Origin: Physcomitrium patens
Lineage: Eukaryota; Streptophyta; Bryopsida; Funariales; Funariaceae
Length of the DNA: 64,000 nt
NCBI RefSeq assembly: GCF_000002425.4
Contig: NC_037264.1
Coordinates: 7,146,475 to 7,210,474, forward strand
Direction: 5' to 3'
This document shows positions 1-11,745 of this stretch, in pieces. The stretch's first letter is position 1, and each line of letters begins with the position of its first letter. The notes under the pieces are model-generated. The model was not told the DNA's origin. It saw only the letters and a program-made list of their open reading frames with translations, and made no database searches. The translations under genes were made by a program, and so were the position numbers.

Positions 1-65
1 GTAGTTGCTGTTGGAGATATTTTCCGGGTGATTGGGCGTGGTTTGGGTGTTGGGTTTTGGAGGAG

Positions 66-1908
66 ATGGCTTCTGATGGATTATCGCGCATTGGGTTGGC
101 GGGGCTGGCTGTGATGGGCCAGAACCTGGCGCTGAACATTGCGCAGAAGGGGTTCCCGATCTCTGTGTATAATCGCTCGGCTAACAAGGTGGACGAGACC
201 GTGGAGCGTGCTAAGGAGGAAGGGAACTTGCCTGTGAAGGGATTCAAAGATCCGGCCGAGTTTGTGAATTCGATCCAGAAGCCGCGATGCGTTATCATTT
301 TGGTCAAGGCAGGGTCGCCAGTAGATCAGACGATCGAGCTCTTGTCGAAGTATCTGGAGGAAGGAGATTGTATCATCGATGGGGGGAATGAGTGGTATGA
401 GAACACGGAGCGTAGGGCGGAGACCGTGAAGGCGAAGGGACTGCTATACTTGGGAATGGGCGTTAGTGGAGGTGAGGAGGGCGCTCGGCACGGGCCTTCT
501 CTCATGCCTGGAGGCACCCTGGAAGCTTATAAATACATTGAGGATATTGTGCAGAAGGTGGCTGCGCAAGTCGATAGTGGCCCATGTGTGACCTATGTTG
601 GTCCTGGTGGGGCTGGAAATTTCGTGAAGATGGTTCACAATGGGATCGAATATGGGGACATGGAGCTCATCGCCGAGGCGTACGATGTGCTTAAATCTGT
701 CGGTGGGCTGTCGAACAAGGAGCTGCACGAGACTTTCTTCGAATGGAACAAGGGAGAGCTTGAGAGCTTTTTAGTCGAAATTACGGCTGACATTTTCTCC
801 GTGCCGGACGATAAGGCTGAAGGTGAACTCGTTGATAAGGTGTTGGACAAAACGGGCATGAAGGGAACAGGGAAGTGGACCGTGCAGCAGGCTGCAGAAC
901 TGTCCGTGGCTTGTCCCACTGTTGCGACGTCTTTGGACTTGCGATTTCTTTCAGGTTAGACACGGTGTACTTTACAATCCTCTTCTTTCCTTTCCCCCTT
1001 CCCTTAGCGTCTAGTTTTGTGAAAGAGATTGGTTACGTTATTTTTTGAACTCTTATGTCAACGCGAGTGGTGGAGTTTCTCTTTACCCGTGGGATTGTTT
1101 GTCTATCAGCAGGGCTTGATTCTTTTTTGCACATGCTGTAAAATTCACTGATGACCTTGAGTTCACATTCTTACGCCCCTTGGCCCTATTGGCTATCGCT
1201 AATGAATCATGTGGATTTGGCATTATTTTCGCAATACTGTTAGTAATGGCATTGGTCACTGCAATGTGTTCTTCAGGTTTGAAAGAGGAACGAGTGGAAG
1301 CGTCCAAAGTGTTCAAATCATTGGGAGTCAGTGACCTACTAACCGAGGTAAAAGTAGACAAACAGGAGCTCATTGACAACGTTCGCAAGGCCCTGTATGC
1401 GTCAAAGATCTGCAGCTATGCCCAAGGCATGAATCTCATCCGTGCCAAGAGTGCTGAGAAGGGTTGGAATTTGGACCTGGGAGAGCTGGCCCGAATCTGG
1501 AAGGGTGGGTGCATTATCCGAGCCAAGTTCCTGGACCGCATCAAGCAAGCCTACGACAGAAACCCTAAGTTAGCGAGCTTGTTGATAGACCCCGAGTTCG
1601 CCAAGGAGATGGTGGAGAGACAAAGCGCATGGAGGAAAGTGGTGTCTCTGGCGATCGAGGTGGGGGTGAGCACACCCGGAATGAGTGCAAGCCTTGCATA
1701 CTTCGACACCTACAGACGAGCTCGGCTTCCTGCAAACTTGGTCCAATCTCAGCGTGACTACTTCGGCTCTCACACTTACGAGCGTGTTGACATGAACGAT
1801 GCTTACCACACCGAGTGGTACAAGATTGCGAAGAAGCTGTTGAACGACAGGGCGGCCATCACAGGCGAGCAGCTCACAATTGGGTCTCACGAGCAGAAGC
1901 ATTCTTGA
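66..1908 (+). CDS. 6-phosphogluconate dehydrogenase (decarboxylating), two exons
   Basis: The product oxidises and decarboxylates 6-phosphogluconate to ribulose 5-phosphate with NADP+, the third step of the oxidative pentose phosphate pathway. Exon 1 is 66-954 and exon 2 is 1277-1908; the phase-1 intron 955-1276 (GT-AG) joins ...RFLS-G-LKEER and gives 506 residues, normal for the plant family. The N-terminal Rossmann region carries GLAVMGQNLALN. The family signature LGMGVSGGEEGAR starts near residue 129, and the catalytic block KMVHNGIEYGDM places Lys188, His191 and Asn192. The C-terminal domain contains ARIWKGGCIIRA and HTYERVD. ATG at 66 was chosen; an in-frame TTG lies at 57. No transit peptide precedes the Rossmann fold, so a cytosolic form is inferred, although some plant isoforms without an obvious presequence are dually located. 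All key residues are present and the gene looks functional. Confidence 0.97.
955..1276 (+). other. Intron of the 6-phosphogluconate dehydrogenase gene
   Basis: The donor is CAG|GTTAGA and the acceptor TTCAG|GT. Removal restores the conserved family reading frame (phase 1, splitting a Gly codon). An open frame runs through the 3' part of the intron, but it has no family similarity before the acceptor. Confidence 0.9.
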
Positions 1909-1912
1909 GTTA

Positions 1913-1914
<2 letters not shown>

Positions 1915-1946
<32 letters not shown>
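1915..1946. repeat. (AT)16 microsatellite in the 3' UTR
   Basis: An uninterrupted AT dinucleotide run begins six bases after the stop codon of the 6-phosphogluconate dehydrogenase gene. It would lie in the 3' UTR of that transcript. Confidence 0.95.
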
Positions 1947-1949
<3 letters not shown>

Positions 1950-2070
1950 GATCAAGGTGTAATAGTACCTTGAAAGCTGTAAAATACTTTCCATTCCTTG
2001 TTGAAGCCAGGGGAGCAGCTGCTTCGGAACCCGTATCAGGGCCAAGAGTTGTGCAAGACTGTGCATGTAT

Positions 2071-2076
2071 AATAAA
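2071..2076 (+). promoter_or_regulatory. Candidate polyadenylation signal AATAAA
   Basis: The AATAAA hexamer lies 162 bases after the stop codon of the dehydrogenase gene, a usual distance for a plant near-upstream element. Plant signals are loose, so this is only a candidate. Confidence 0.45.
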
Positions 2077-4451
2077 GTGCGTCTTACCCAGTTTTGGTCT
2101 CTCGGCGTTGTTGGGTGCTGATTGGATTTGCTCTGGGTTCTGTGCTTGATTTTGGATTGCAACTCATCGTGAAGGATCCAATCTTGCTCTCTTTATCTCT
2201 GTGTGGTTTTGGCTTCTGTTCCCCATTTCCCATGACTGACATTTTCTAATTGTGGTTGTCATTTGTGGTCTCATGTTTTGTAATCTAAGTTGTGTGCTTT
2301 TTGTTCTTTGGAATCTACACTGGCGCCTACACTAGCGTAGGATACAGAAATGTGAAAGAAATGGATGAGGTTGTTAGAATATCTAAACCCTTCCTCACTG
2401 GGTCCTTGGGGGTGCCTTTTGTTCCATTCATGCGCTAGTTGGGAGTGATGCCGCGGGTTGTAGCGGTGTTCTGTAGATCATTGTGTTCTTTTTATGGCTT
2501 TTTACAAGTGTCTCGTAGCAGTGGAGCTGGCGGGGTTGCTATGGTTGGCATTATTCTGTGGTAGCTCGAGAGGAGGTGGCCTTGGACTGTGGCATCAGTG
2601 TTGCCTTGCTTCAGAATCTTCTGGTGTTCGCAGCGGGGTAGGATACTTGTTTCGGAGTTGACCGTAGGTTTCTGTGAAATATGTCATCTCTGTTGCTGTT
2701 CAATTGTAGCTGCTTTGGCATTCTTAGGTACTGGAATGTTACCCCAATTTGAATTGAGAATGTACATGAGGTTTGGATTTCAGAAGTCAGTGGTTTTTGA
2801 ATAAGCAGTGTCTTTCATATGCGAAGTTTGATTGTTGAAGTTACTTGGATGTGTAAGAAACGTCCGCAGCCCTAAACCTTTTGCGTCGTAGCTTTAATCA
2901 TGTAGACTTAACAGTAGGCGCTTCGAGACATTTCTCTAAATATTCTTGTCTGATCACGAGTTGCTTTAATTATTTCAGAGAGGTACAAAGTAGAGGCCTC
3001 ATACTGAAACTTGAAAGTGCAAGCAATGGATTCTCCACAGGTCCGATATCTGATATACTCCCTAGGCCTGTACATGCCTGCCCTTAATGCCTTGTGCTCG
3101 GAATGTCTCAAACTCTGATCGGAGTAGGTTTTCAATAGTGCGGCTAGGCCATGCATAACCAGTACTAAGACACAACCTTTAGTAAGTGGATTTACGGCTC
3201 ATCAAATCCACATAAATTCGTAATGGCGACAGTGTAACCCGTCTCTTGAAGCAGAAATCTGCTTCTTGTTGGTTGGGGTTAGTGGTAACTGAGGGACGAG
3301 GTAGGATGAACAGGTTCAGTTTCCGAGAGAATGAGACACACAGAGAGAAGAGATGTATTTGGCAGTCGGGGGAGAGGTCCAGGTTTCTCATCTCGTTGGT
3401 AGGCCAGTGACTCCCCTAACCAACCACAACATTCCTTTAGTGCTGACGAGTAGCTCGTTTATGTTCTACTCAGCCTTTGCAAAAGGCGTTTGGGTATGGT
3501 TTTTGGGGTCAATGAAATAGGAGTTAGGGCTGCATAACGGGAATGTTCCGATAATAAGATGCGCTGCAGAGATTAGAGCTGACGTAGTCCCTTATCATGA
3601 TCAGAGGTTATTGATGTCCACGTGAGCATTGGATTGCTGTTTACGCTCCTCTTTGATTAGAGGAATAATTTCATTACAGGCTTGTATTGTTTATCTTGTT
3701 CATGGTTTAGAATTTCAACTGCGTTGGCTCATATTTGCTTAGAGTGTTACACTATACGTCGATTATATACAATCATCTAAAGTTGGTGTAGCGAAGAAGG
3801 TTATCAACTTCACGTCCATTGAGCCCTAACTGAGATTGGTGATGGCATCGATAACCCCGACCAAGATTACTAGATTACCGCTCATAGAAACTTCAAGCGC
3901 AAAGGCAGTCCACTCATCTCCGAACATGTTTAAGCAATGCAGAGATTTAAGTTTCAACATGCATTAGAATTTTTCCAGCAGATTCACCTTTTTATCACCA
4001 TCAATAGTATTGCTCTCATTTATGTGCATCATCCCTAAAGAAATGTCCACAACATCAAGTGCATCATCCCTAAAGAAATGTCCACAACATCAAGTGTACA
4101 TGAATTTGGCATTGAAGCTAGTTGTTGTTTTTTTTGTAAAGAGTTCCAATAAATTTATGGATTCTTGATACTTAAATTGATAGTTAGGAGACAAAGTAAG
4201 AGATGATGGCTTTTAAATCTTTTAAATATTTCTTACCAATTTGAAAAGTGTCATCTTTTTTCAAAGGTCTTTCAATTTTGTATCTCAAGAATTTTGATTT
4301 TTTATTTATAATTGTATTTTGTATGCATGATGAGTGCGCAATAAGTAGTTGGATCAATTAAGATTTTTTTTTAATTTTTTTTGTGTGATTTCATTGAAGA
4401 GAGCGAATGAGTAAATAGACTAGATGTTCAAGGCATGATACAAGAGGATAA
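2077..4451. other. Intergenic, no gene recognised
   Basis: The sequence has near-balanced composition to about 3950 and then becomes AT-rich. Short open frames at 2589-2804 (+) and 3179-3391 (-) show no recognisable family features and no convincing splice context. It may contain distal 3' UTR of the dehydrogenase gene or an untranslated transcript. Confidence 0.5.
4024..4096. repeat. Two-copy 35-bp tandem repeat
   Basis: The unit beginning GTGCATCATCCC at 4024 is repeated exactly at 4059. The second copy runs to about 4093, followed by three more matching bases. Confidence 0.9.
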
Positions 4452-5152
4452 TGTCATAGACATATACATTTATCTCAATAATTACTTATATGATTGAATA
4501 GAAGTAGGTAAATATAGATTGATTTCATAAAGTCTTCTAGACTAGCTTCCTAGAAGCTTCATAGATGCAATTTTGACTTTAGATGTGTTTGTAGGTTATA
4601 AACTTGACCAACAACTTAACCATGTGTTGGTAGTATCACAAATATATACATTTAATTCAATAGTTACTTATATGATTGGATAGAAGTAGGTAAATATAGA
4701 TTGATTTCATAAAGTCTTTTAGTGGAGCTTTCTAGAAGCTTTGTAAACGCAGTTTTGACTTTAGATGTGTTTGTAGATTAGAAACTTGGCCAACAAGTTA
4801 ACCACGTGTTGGTAGCTTGTAGAACAAGCTAACCATGTGGCACATATATAGATAACTTGCCTTGCAAGTTAAGACATGTGACTAACAAAGTCAACATGTT
4901 TTGGAGGTCCTATAGGACTTCGCTATGTAGCTCCTAATTAAGAGTATATATAGAGGCAAGAGTGAAGCCTTCTTCACTCTTGTCAACGTCGTTCTAGTTC
5001 TTATTCTTATTTCAAGACTTTTTAATCTTCTTATTTTTGGTAATAGTCATTCTAATTAATATTACATTACCTTTTGAGTGACTTTCTAGTTTTCTTCAGT
5101 GATACAAGAATGTATCAAGGATTCTCTTTTTTTGAGGTTTATGTCCTTGATA
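4452..5152 (+). repeat. 5' LTR with its first 182 bp duplicated
   Basis: The LTR is 701 bp against 551 bp for its partner. The segment starting TGTCATAGACATATAC at 4452 recurs at 4634 with a 182-bp offset, so a partial LTR head stands directly before a complete copy (4634-5152). The region includes a TATATATAG-type promoter and a short hairpin-like motif near GTGAAGCCTTCTTCACTC (about 4964-4981). Confidence 0.85.
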
Positions 5153-5405
5153 GTTTGTCAAGAGTGCTAACATACTGTTTTTATTTTGTTTTAGAAGTGA
5201 GTAGATTATCCCACTTCTATTGTTGTGTTTTGAAGGTTGCAAACTATCCACCTTTTAAATAAAAAAATCTTATTTTCTAACATTGATCTTTCCTTAAAGA
5301 GAGTAGATTATCCCTCTTTATGGAAAATTTTATTAGAGATTGGAGATTACCTTCTTCTAATTTTACTTTTTAAATTTGTTTGAATTGTCTATAGAAGGAA
5401 AGATC

Positions 5406-5810
5406 ATGGATGCTACTCTTAGCGAAAAAAAGAATAGATTTGTAACTATTGCAGATCTTCATGAGCTTATTAATACTTTAAGAGTAGAAGTCTCACATAT
5501 TTCTAATGTGAATTATGGAAGTATTATGCCTACGCCTATAGAAGAAGTTTAGAGTCTGCAACAAAAAGTTGTGCAGTTGAAAGAAGTAAGCAAATTGACC
5601 TCACAACCAAATCTAAGGAGTTTTGCTTCTACAAGTATGATGGGGACAAGGATTAGTATGCCTAGGAAGTTTGATAGAGCAAGATCAAAATTTTTAAGAT
5701 TTTTGCAACAAGTCAAGTTCTATCTAAGGTTGCATCGTTTCCAATACCTCAATGGATTTACTCAAGTTAGATTCATAAGCGCACTTCTATCAGGAAGTGC
5801 TATCTTTTGA
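5406..5810 (+). pseudogene. Ty3 Gag remnant
   Basis: Translation from ATG 5406 gives MDATLSEKKNRFVTIADLHE. A stop follows at about 5550, and the same frame then continues with PRKFDRARSKFLRFLQQVKF and LLSGSA. This matches the retrotransposon Gag region in which a K/RFDG-RSKF motif precedes the capsid helices. The zinc-knuckle region is not recoverable. Premature stops make it non-functional. The paralogous copy near 60490 has KFNGIRSKF. Confidence 0.8.
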
Positions 5811-6214
5811 TTTGCATCTTTAATAGAAAAAGATTTGTGACTCTTCTATGACTTGAATTCATTCTTAAAAGTGTTTACGATCACATTTGGATACAATGAT
5901 TGAGAAAGAGTAGCAAAGACCAAGCTTTTATCTTTACGGCAAGGATCATGGCCAACCACCATTTTAAATCCCTCATAGAGCATGAAAAGACTCAACGATG
6001 TCAAAAGGGCTTATACTTATATTATGGAGAAGCTAAACATACTGCTTAATATTATCTAAAGAAACAATGTAATTACAAAATGAAAAGCAAAATTACCAAA
6101 GAAGACAATGTGTCAAAAAATGAATTACTCCAGCTACAATAGGGATTGTGGGAGTGGAATCATATGCAACATCTAGCAAAGGTCATATTCTTTCCTCTGA
6201 TCCCTAACCTTGTT

Positions 6215-6330
6215 TTGTAATAGATGTTTGTTTAGGACCGAAAAATCACAAAGTCTTAGCCTTGTTGGATTCAAGAGCCCTAACTTATTTTATAGATGAA
6301 GACTATGTCAAAAATAAGATATATCTTTAG
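6215..6330 (+). pseudogene. Ty3 aspartic protease remnant
   Basis: The frame reads VIDVCLGPKNHKVLALLDSR then ALTYFIDEDYVK, corresponding to the retropepsin active-site loop. The usual Asp-Ser-Gly has become Asp-Ser-Arg (codons 6268-6276), which would abolish flap-loop geometry. In the paralogue near 61375 the same site reads N-stop-GAS. Confidence 0.75.
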
Positions 6331-6831
6331 TTAAGAAAATCAAATCCTTACATGTAGAAATAATAGATGGATGTTTATTGACTTCTCGAGATGTTACACA
6401 TGAAACTATTCTTGTAGAAGTAGCAACTAGTTGTCACAATAGTTTAATAATATTTAATATGATTAAATCTCTTTTTAATCCAATCATTTTAGAATTATCG
6501 TGGTTAGAAAGGTATAACCCTCAAATAGATTGGATTTCTTGCAATCTTGATTTCTTCCATAATTTAGTTCAAGGTCTTGCTAAGCAAGTAGAAATCCATA
6601 AGTCTAGTATATCCAAACCCTTATTAGTAGGTGCGAGAGCTTTCATACATATCGCAAATAAAGGGCCATCTATTGTTATATATGCCATGCCCATTATTGA
6701 TGGTGAAAAGATATCAAGTGGTATTTCTAGCTAGTATCAAGATTTTCAAGATATTTTTGAACTAAAAAATATAGATATTCTTTCAAAGCATCATCCTTAT
6801 GATTTTATTATTGATCTTTAAGAAAGAACTC

Positions 6832-7960
6832 AACTACCATTTGGACCAATTTATAGCCTATTACAAAATGAGTTGGCTACATTCAAAGAGTACATTGATG
6901 AAAACTTAGCTAAGAACTTTATATATCATTCTAAATTTCCAGTTGGGACTCCTATCTTATTTGTGAAGAAAAAAGATAGATCTTTGTGGATGTGTGTGGA
7001 TTATTGAGGACTCAATAAGATCACCATCAAGAATAAATATTTTGCCATTGATTTCAGGACTTCTTGATCAACTCAATCAAACAAAGATCTATTCCAAAAT
7101 AGATTTACGAGGAATATACAACTTAGTTCGTATCAAAGAAGGAGATGAATAGAAGACTACTTTTCAAACTAGATATGGATATTTTGAATATAATGTCATG
7201 CCTTTTGCAGTCACAAATGAACCAACTACTTTTCAACATGTTATGAATGATGTCATTCATGATTTTCTTAATGATTTTGTTGTCTATTATTTAGACAATA
7301 TTTTAATCTATTCTAAGAATATAGAAGAGTATGAAATTCATGTTTGTTGTGTGTTATAAAAACTAAGAGATGCATGATTATATGCAAAGATGAAAAAGTA
7401 TGTAATCTATCTTTAATCCACACTACTTAAGTTGACTTTTTGGAATACATCATTTCTAATGAATGCCTTATGATAGATCCAAAGAAGGTCCAAACTATCA
7501 TAGATTGGAAGATTCTAAAAACAATATGAGATGTGCAATGTTTTTTGGGCTTTGTCAATTATTACTGAATCTTTATCAAGAAATTTTTTCAAGTTGCAAC
7601 TCCACTTATAAGTTTGACTTGTAAAGACAAACTTGAGTGGAATAAAGAAGTCAAAGCATTGTTTGTTGTTTTAAAAAAGTAATTTATTTTTGCACCAACT
7701 TTGTATTGTGTCGACTTTTTTAAAGCATTCTTTACGGAAATAGATGCATCAGACTTTGCCTTGGATGTAGTATTGTCACAAATGGAAACAGATCACAAAC
7801 TCTATTCAATAGCTTTCTATTCCATGAAATTTCCAGCAATCGAGATTAACTATGAAATCCAAAACAAAGAACTTCTTGTAATTGTGAATTCATTTTAAGA
7901 ATGGTGTCATTATCTAGAAGGTGCTTCAAGTCCGATCATAGTATATATAGATTATAAGAT
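6832..7960 (+). pseudogene. Ty3 reverse transcriptase and RNase H remnant
   Basis: Recognisable blocks are [24 protein letters not shown] followed by a TGA stop, [29 protein letters not shown], and the catalytic motif as YLDN at 7288-7299 instead of YLDD. RNase H follows (TEIDASDFALDVVLSQ) at about 7735-7785. Several stops sit at Arg or Trp positions, consistent with C-to-T decay. The domain order RT-RNase H-integrase is that of Ty3/gypsy, not copia. Confidence 0.92.
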
Positions 7961-8439
7961 CCTAGAGTATTTCATGTCGGCATGTATTTTGAATAGTTGC
8001 CAAGCTCGTTGGAACATGTCATTATTAAAATTTGATTTCAAGATTACATATCAACTTGAAAAATAATAAAATTTATCAAATGCTCTTTTTAGATGCTCTT
8101 ATCTTGCACCAAAAGAAAAAAAACATATCTTTTAATTAACAAAGAATAATCCTCTTGAAGTGACAGCATTTTCATCTTCAAGCAATAAAATCAACATTGA
8201 CTGTTGATTTGATCTTTATCAAATAAATTTAATCAAATATGTCTTTTGATCTTCTTATTCATGATATTAAGAATCTTTCTTTTAAGTTTCATGATGTTTC
8301 AAAATTCAAGTTCAAGAACATCCTATTCTATTTTGAAGAAAGACTATTTGTTCCAAAAAGAGAAGCATGTTTACATGTTCTTCAAGCATGTTACGACTTT
8401 TTAACAACATGATATTTTGGATACAACAACACTTTAGAC

Positions 8440-9060
8440 CTTATATCGAGAGATTTTTAGTGGCCTAAAATATAGAAGACAGTAAAAGACTTTGTCCAAA
8501 CTTATGACATTTGTTTAAGATCAAAAAATCCTCGTCATTGAACTTATGGACTTGTCCAACCCTTGCCTATACCTGAAGAACTATGGTCTTCCATTTCTAT
8601 GGATTTTATTATACATCTTCTAAGTTCAAGTTCATATGATTCTATAGTCATAATCATAGATCGGTTCATCAAAATGGAACATTTTGTAGTATGTATAAAA
8701 ATTTGTTTCAAGTAAAGAAAGAGCTAAGCTTTTCCTTGACAATATCTATTACTATCATGGATTGCCAAAGGATATTATATTAGATAGGGAGACTCAATTT
8801 GTATCAAGATTTTAGATAATCCTATTCAAGATTTTAAAGGTGGATATAAAGCTTTCTTTGACTTTTCATCCTCAAACTGATAGACAAATAAAACGAGTAA
8901 ATCAAGTTTTGGAGCACTATTTGAAGTGTACCACCAACTATCATCAAGATGATTGGACAACTCTTTTGCCATTGGTAGAGTTTACATACAATAATTTGAT
9001 ACATTCTTTTATTCAAAAAACATCTTTTTTTTCCAATTATGATTATCATTCATAAATTGA
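8440..9060 (+). pseudogene. Ty3 integrase remnant
   Basis: The frame shows TVKDFVQTCDICLRSKNPRH (end of the zinc-binding domain), then SISMDFIIHL with the first catalytic Asp, DRETQFVSRF around the second, and FHPQTDRQIKRVNQVLEHYL with the catalytic Glu. The last open piece is 8840-9055. Stops and a frameshift near 8815 split the domain. Confidence 0.9.
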
Positions 9061-9464
9061 TACTTTTCACTTTTCAAAAGTTGATAATCCTGGGGGGGAA
9101 GATTTAGCAAATTATTTATCAAAGTTACATGCAACAATGAAGACACAATCAAAGGAATCTCAAGAATGACAAAAGACCAATGTCAATTCCTATTGTAAGG
9201 AACAACCACAATTCAACATAAGTCATAAGGTATGATTACTTCATCGCAATATCAAGACTATTCATCCTTGTGATAAGTTGGATTATTGTAAATTGAGACC
9301 TTTTTCTATTTGTGCACAAATCAATCCTATTACTTATTGATTACATCTATTAGAGTCTATAAAGATCTACCTTATATTTTACATATACCTTCTTGAGTCG
9401 TATAAGATAGTAAATATCTCGGGAAGAAGACAAATGCCACTTCCTTTTGTAGAAGTGGATAATA

Positions 9465-9633
9465 ATCAAGAGTTCGAGATAGAAAAGTCTTAGATTTAAG
9501 GTGGTGCCAAAATAGGTTAGAATATCTTATTCATTGGCATGGATATGATATTAGCAAATGCTCATGGAAGGCAACAAAGAATCTCGCAAATGCAACAAAG
9601 AAGGTTGAGGCCTTTCATCGACGACATCTATGA
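9465..9633 (+). pseudogene. Chromodomain of the Ty3 polyprotein
   Basis: The frame starting at 9499 reads RWCQNRLEYLIHWHGYDISK, then a Trp at the W-x-A position, then NLANATKKVEAFHRRHL and a stop at 9631. This is the C-terminal chromodomain that defines chromoviruses, including the aromatic-cage Trp of the IHWHGY segment. The upstream EFEIEK is in a shifted frame. Confidence 0.85.
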
Positions 9634-9713
9634 AAACCAAAATAAAGAATTGTAAAGATCTATGAAAGATGATGACCGCTCTTCATGGAACTCGTTCCTA
9701 GAAAGAAGAATAA

Positions 9714-10264
9714 TGTCACGGACATATATATTTACCTCAATAGTTACTTATATGATTGGATAGAAGTATGTAAATATAGATTGATTTCATAAAGTCTTCT
9801 AGACAAGCTTTTGAGAAGCTTTATAGATGTGGTTTTGACTTTAGATTTATTTATAGGTTAGAAATTTAGCCAACAACTGTACCACGTGTTGGTAACTTGT
9901 GGAACAAGTTAACTCCATATAGTAACTTGTAAAATAAGCTAACTATATTGCGCATACATAGATAACTTGCCTTGTAAATTAAAACATGTGATTAGCAAAG
10001 TCAACACATGTTGGAGGTCCTATAGAATATTGCCACGTAGCTCTTAATTAGAGAGTATATATAGAGGCAAGAGTGAAGCCTTCTTCACTCTTGTCAATAC
10101 CTTTCTAGTCTTTAGTCTTGTTTTAAGACTTTTCAGTCTTCTTGTTTTTGGCAATAGTCATTTTAGTTTAATATTACATCACCTTTTGAGTGACTTTCTA
10201 ATTCACTTTAGTGAGACAAGAGTGTATTAAGGATTTTCTTTCTTTGAGATTCATGTCTTTGACA
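9714..10264 (+). repeat. 3' LTR of the chromovirus
   Basis: A 551-bp LTR starts TGTCACGGAC and ends TTTGACA. It is clearly alignable with 4634-5152 and with the minus-strand solo LTR at 20885-21369, which confirms both boundaries. Confidence 0.9.
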
Positions 10265-11179
10265 AATAATATCAAAGATGGATCAATTTAAGATTTATAT
10301 TGATTTATTTGATATTATCCTTAATTTTTTGCTTTTTCTCACTTTATACTATATCTAAAGATTCAGGCCTCCAAAATACAATTTTTTTATACCAACCAAT
10401 AGAGATTAATTAGGCTCTTAAACTATGGCCTTTTAAAATAGACTCCTAGGTATAAAGATCGCTTTGAGTTTAGTGTGGAACTTGACTTTGAAAATATACT
10501 CACTTTATTGAAATATTTCATAAAAATTGGTGTAATATAAATAATATTTTTTTTTATTTAAAAGTGTAGATAAAATATTTTGGATTTCTATGAGTTGATT
10601 TGAAATATTTTTAGATAAATAAATAATAAGATATACCAATTTCACCATTTATTGACATTTATATTATCTAAAACTATAATTTGACAGTGTATCAAAGATC
10701 TTGATATAAATAAAAACAGCAATAATATTGATAAATTAATAAGTCAATTATATTTTTTTATTATTTTATTTAAATTATTATTTTATTAATAAAAATATAA
10801 TTATAAAAGAGTACAAATTTAAAAATAAAAATTCTTAAATAAATTATAAAGTTATGAAATAAAAAGACATTTTTTATGATTTATAATACAAAGTATTAAA
10901 TCAGTTAGAAACGATTGTGTGCAAGATTTTAAGTCTCTCCTATCAATGTAAATAAAGTTAAAAATTTTAATTAATTATATTTAATATGAATTTTAATTTT
11001 AAAATTTTCTTTCATAAAATTTTATATTTATATTATTTAATATTATATTATTTAATATTATATTATTAATAATATATTATATATACATATTTATTATATA
11101 TATTTTAAATAAAGACCATGATTTCAAAATATCAAAAGTATTAATATTTTTATAGTATATACCAAATGTATGTTTTTTA

Positions 11180-11215
<36 letters not shown>

Positions 11216-11340
11216 AATATGTTCTTTGTTGAATAAATTTTAATTATGTACCAGGAATTTCCAAATTCTAAAACATACTACCAATTGTTAATGCACCATT
11301 CAAGAGAGCCACTGTGATCATCTTTTGATGTGTTCTAATT
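10265..11340. other. AT-rich intergenic DNA
   Basis: Very AT-rich sequence with short homopolymers and a (AT)14 array at 11183-11210. No coding region or known repeat was recognised. Confidence 0.7.
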
Positions 11341-11649
11341 CCATGTTATATTACAATCGTCGTGAAAGGAATCGGAAGAGTGACGTATCACCGCTTTAAA
11401 GTGCGGCATTACACACACCATACAAGGATGGAGCCCTATAACTGCGTCGTATCTCTGTTGCCATGACCTCTTCGACGCTGAAGATGAGGCTGTAGCCTTC
11501 GTCTCGTCTCAGGCCGTCTCTCTCGCAATTTCAATCCCCGCAATCGCCGCTTCTTCGTCACATTGTCACTTCCTCTGTCTCCTGGGACTTGTTGTCACCA
11601 GAACAGGAAGCGAATGTGCTCAGAAAGATTCACTTGCTGCAGAGGGGGA

Positions 11650-11715
11650 GGAATAACAAAGCGTGAGAGATAGAGAGAGCATGAGAGAGAGAGCGAGAGA
11701 GCGCGAGAGAGTGAG
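11650..11715 (+). repeat. GA-rich microsatellite in the SRP9 5' UTR region
   Basis: Degenerate (GA)n/(GC)n runs lie 30-95 bases upstream of the SRP9 start codon. An open frame here (Arg/Glu-rich) is simply the translation of this repeat. GA/CT-rich leaders are common near plant transcription starts. Confidence 0.8.
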
Positions 11716-11745
11716 GGAACTCCCGAGCAGTCATCGGAGGCAGCG

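Larger units (their letters stand above)
4452..10264 (+). mobile_element. Ty3/gypsy chromovirus LTR retrotransposon, degenerate
   Basis: The element is bounded by LTRs starting TGTCA and ending TTTGATA or TTTGACA. Between them, in + orientation and in the usual Ty3 order, are recognisable remains of Gag, aspartic protease, reverse transcriptase, RNase H, integrase and a C-terminal chromodomain. Frameshifts and stops interrupt every domain, so it cannot encode its own proteins. The five bases before the 5' LTR (GATAA) and after the 3' LTR (AATAA) differ at one position and may be a decayed target duplication. A purine-rich stretch just before 9714 fits a polypurine tract. A tRNA primer site was not recognised. 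Family members recur at 20885-21369 and 59450-64000. A chromodomain directs integration into particular chromatin in this clade. Confidence 0.93.
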
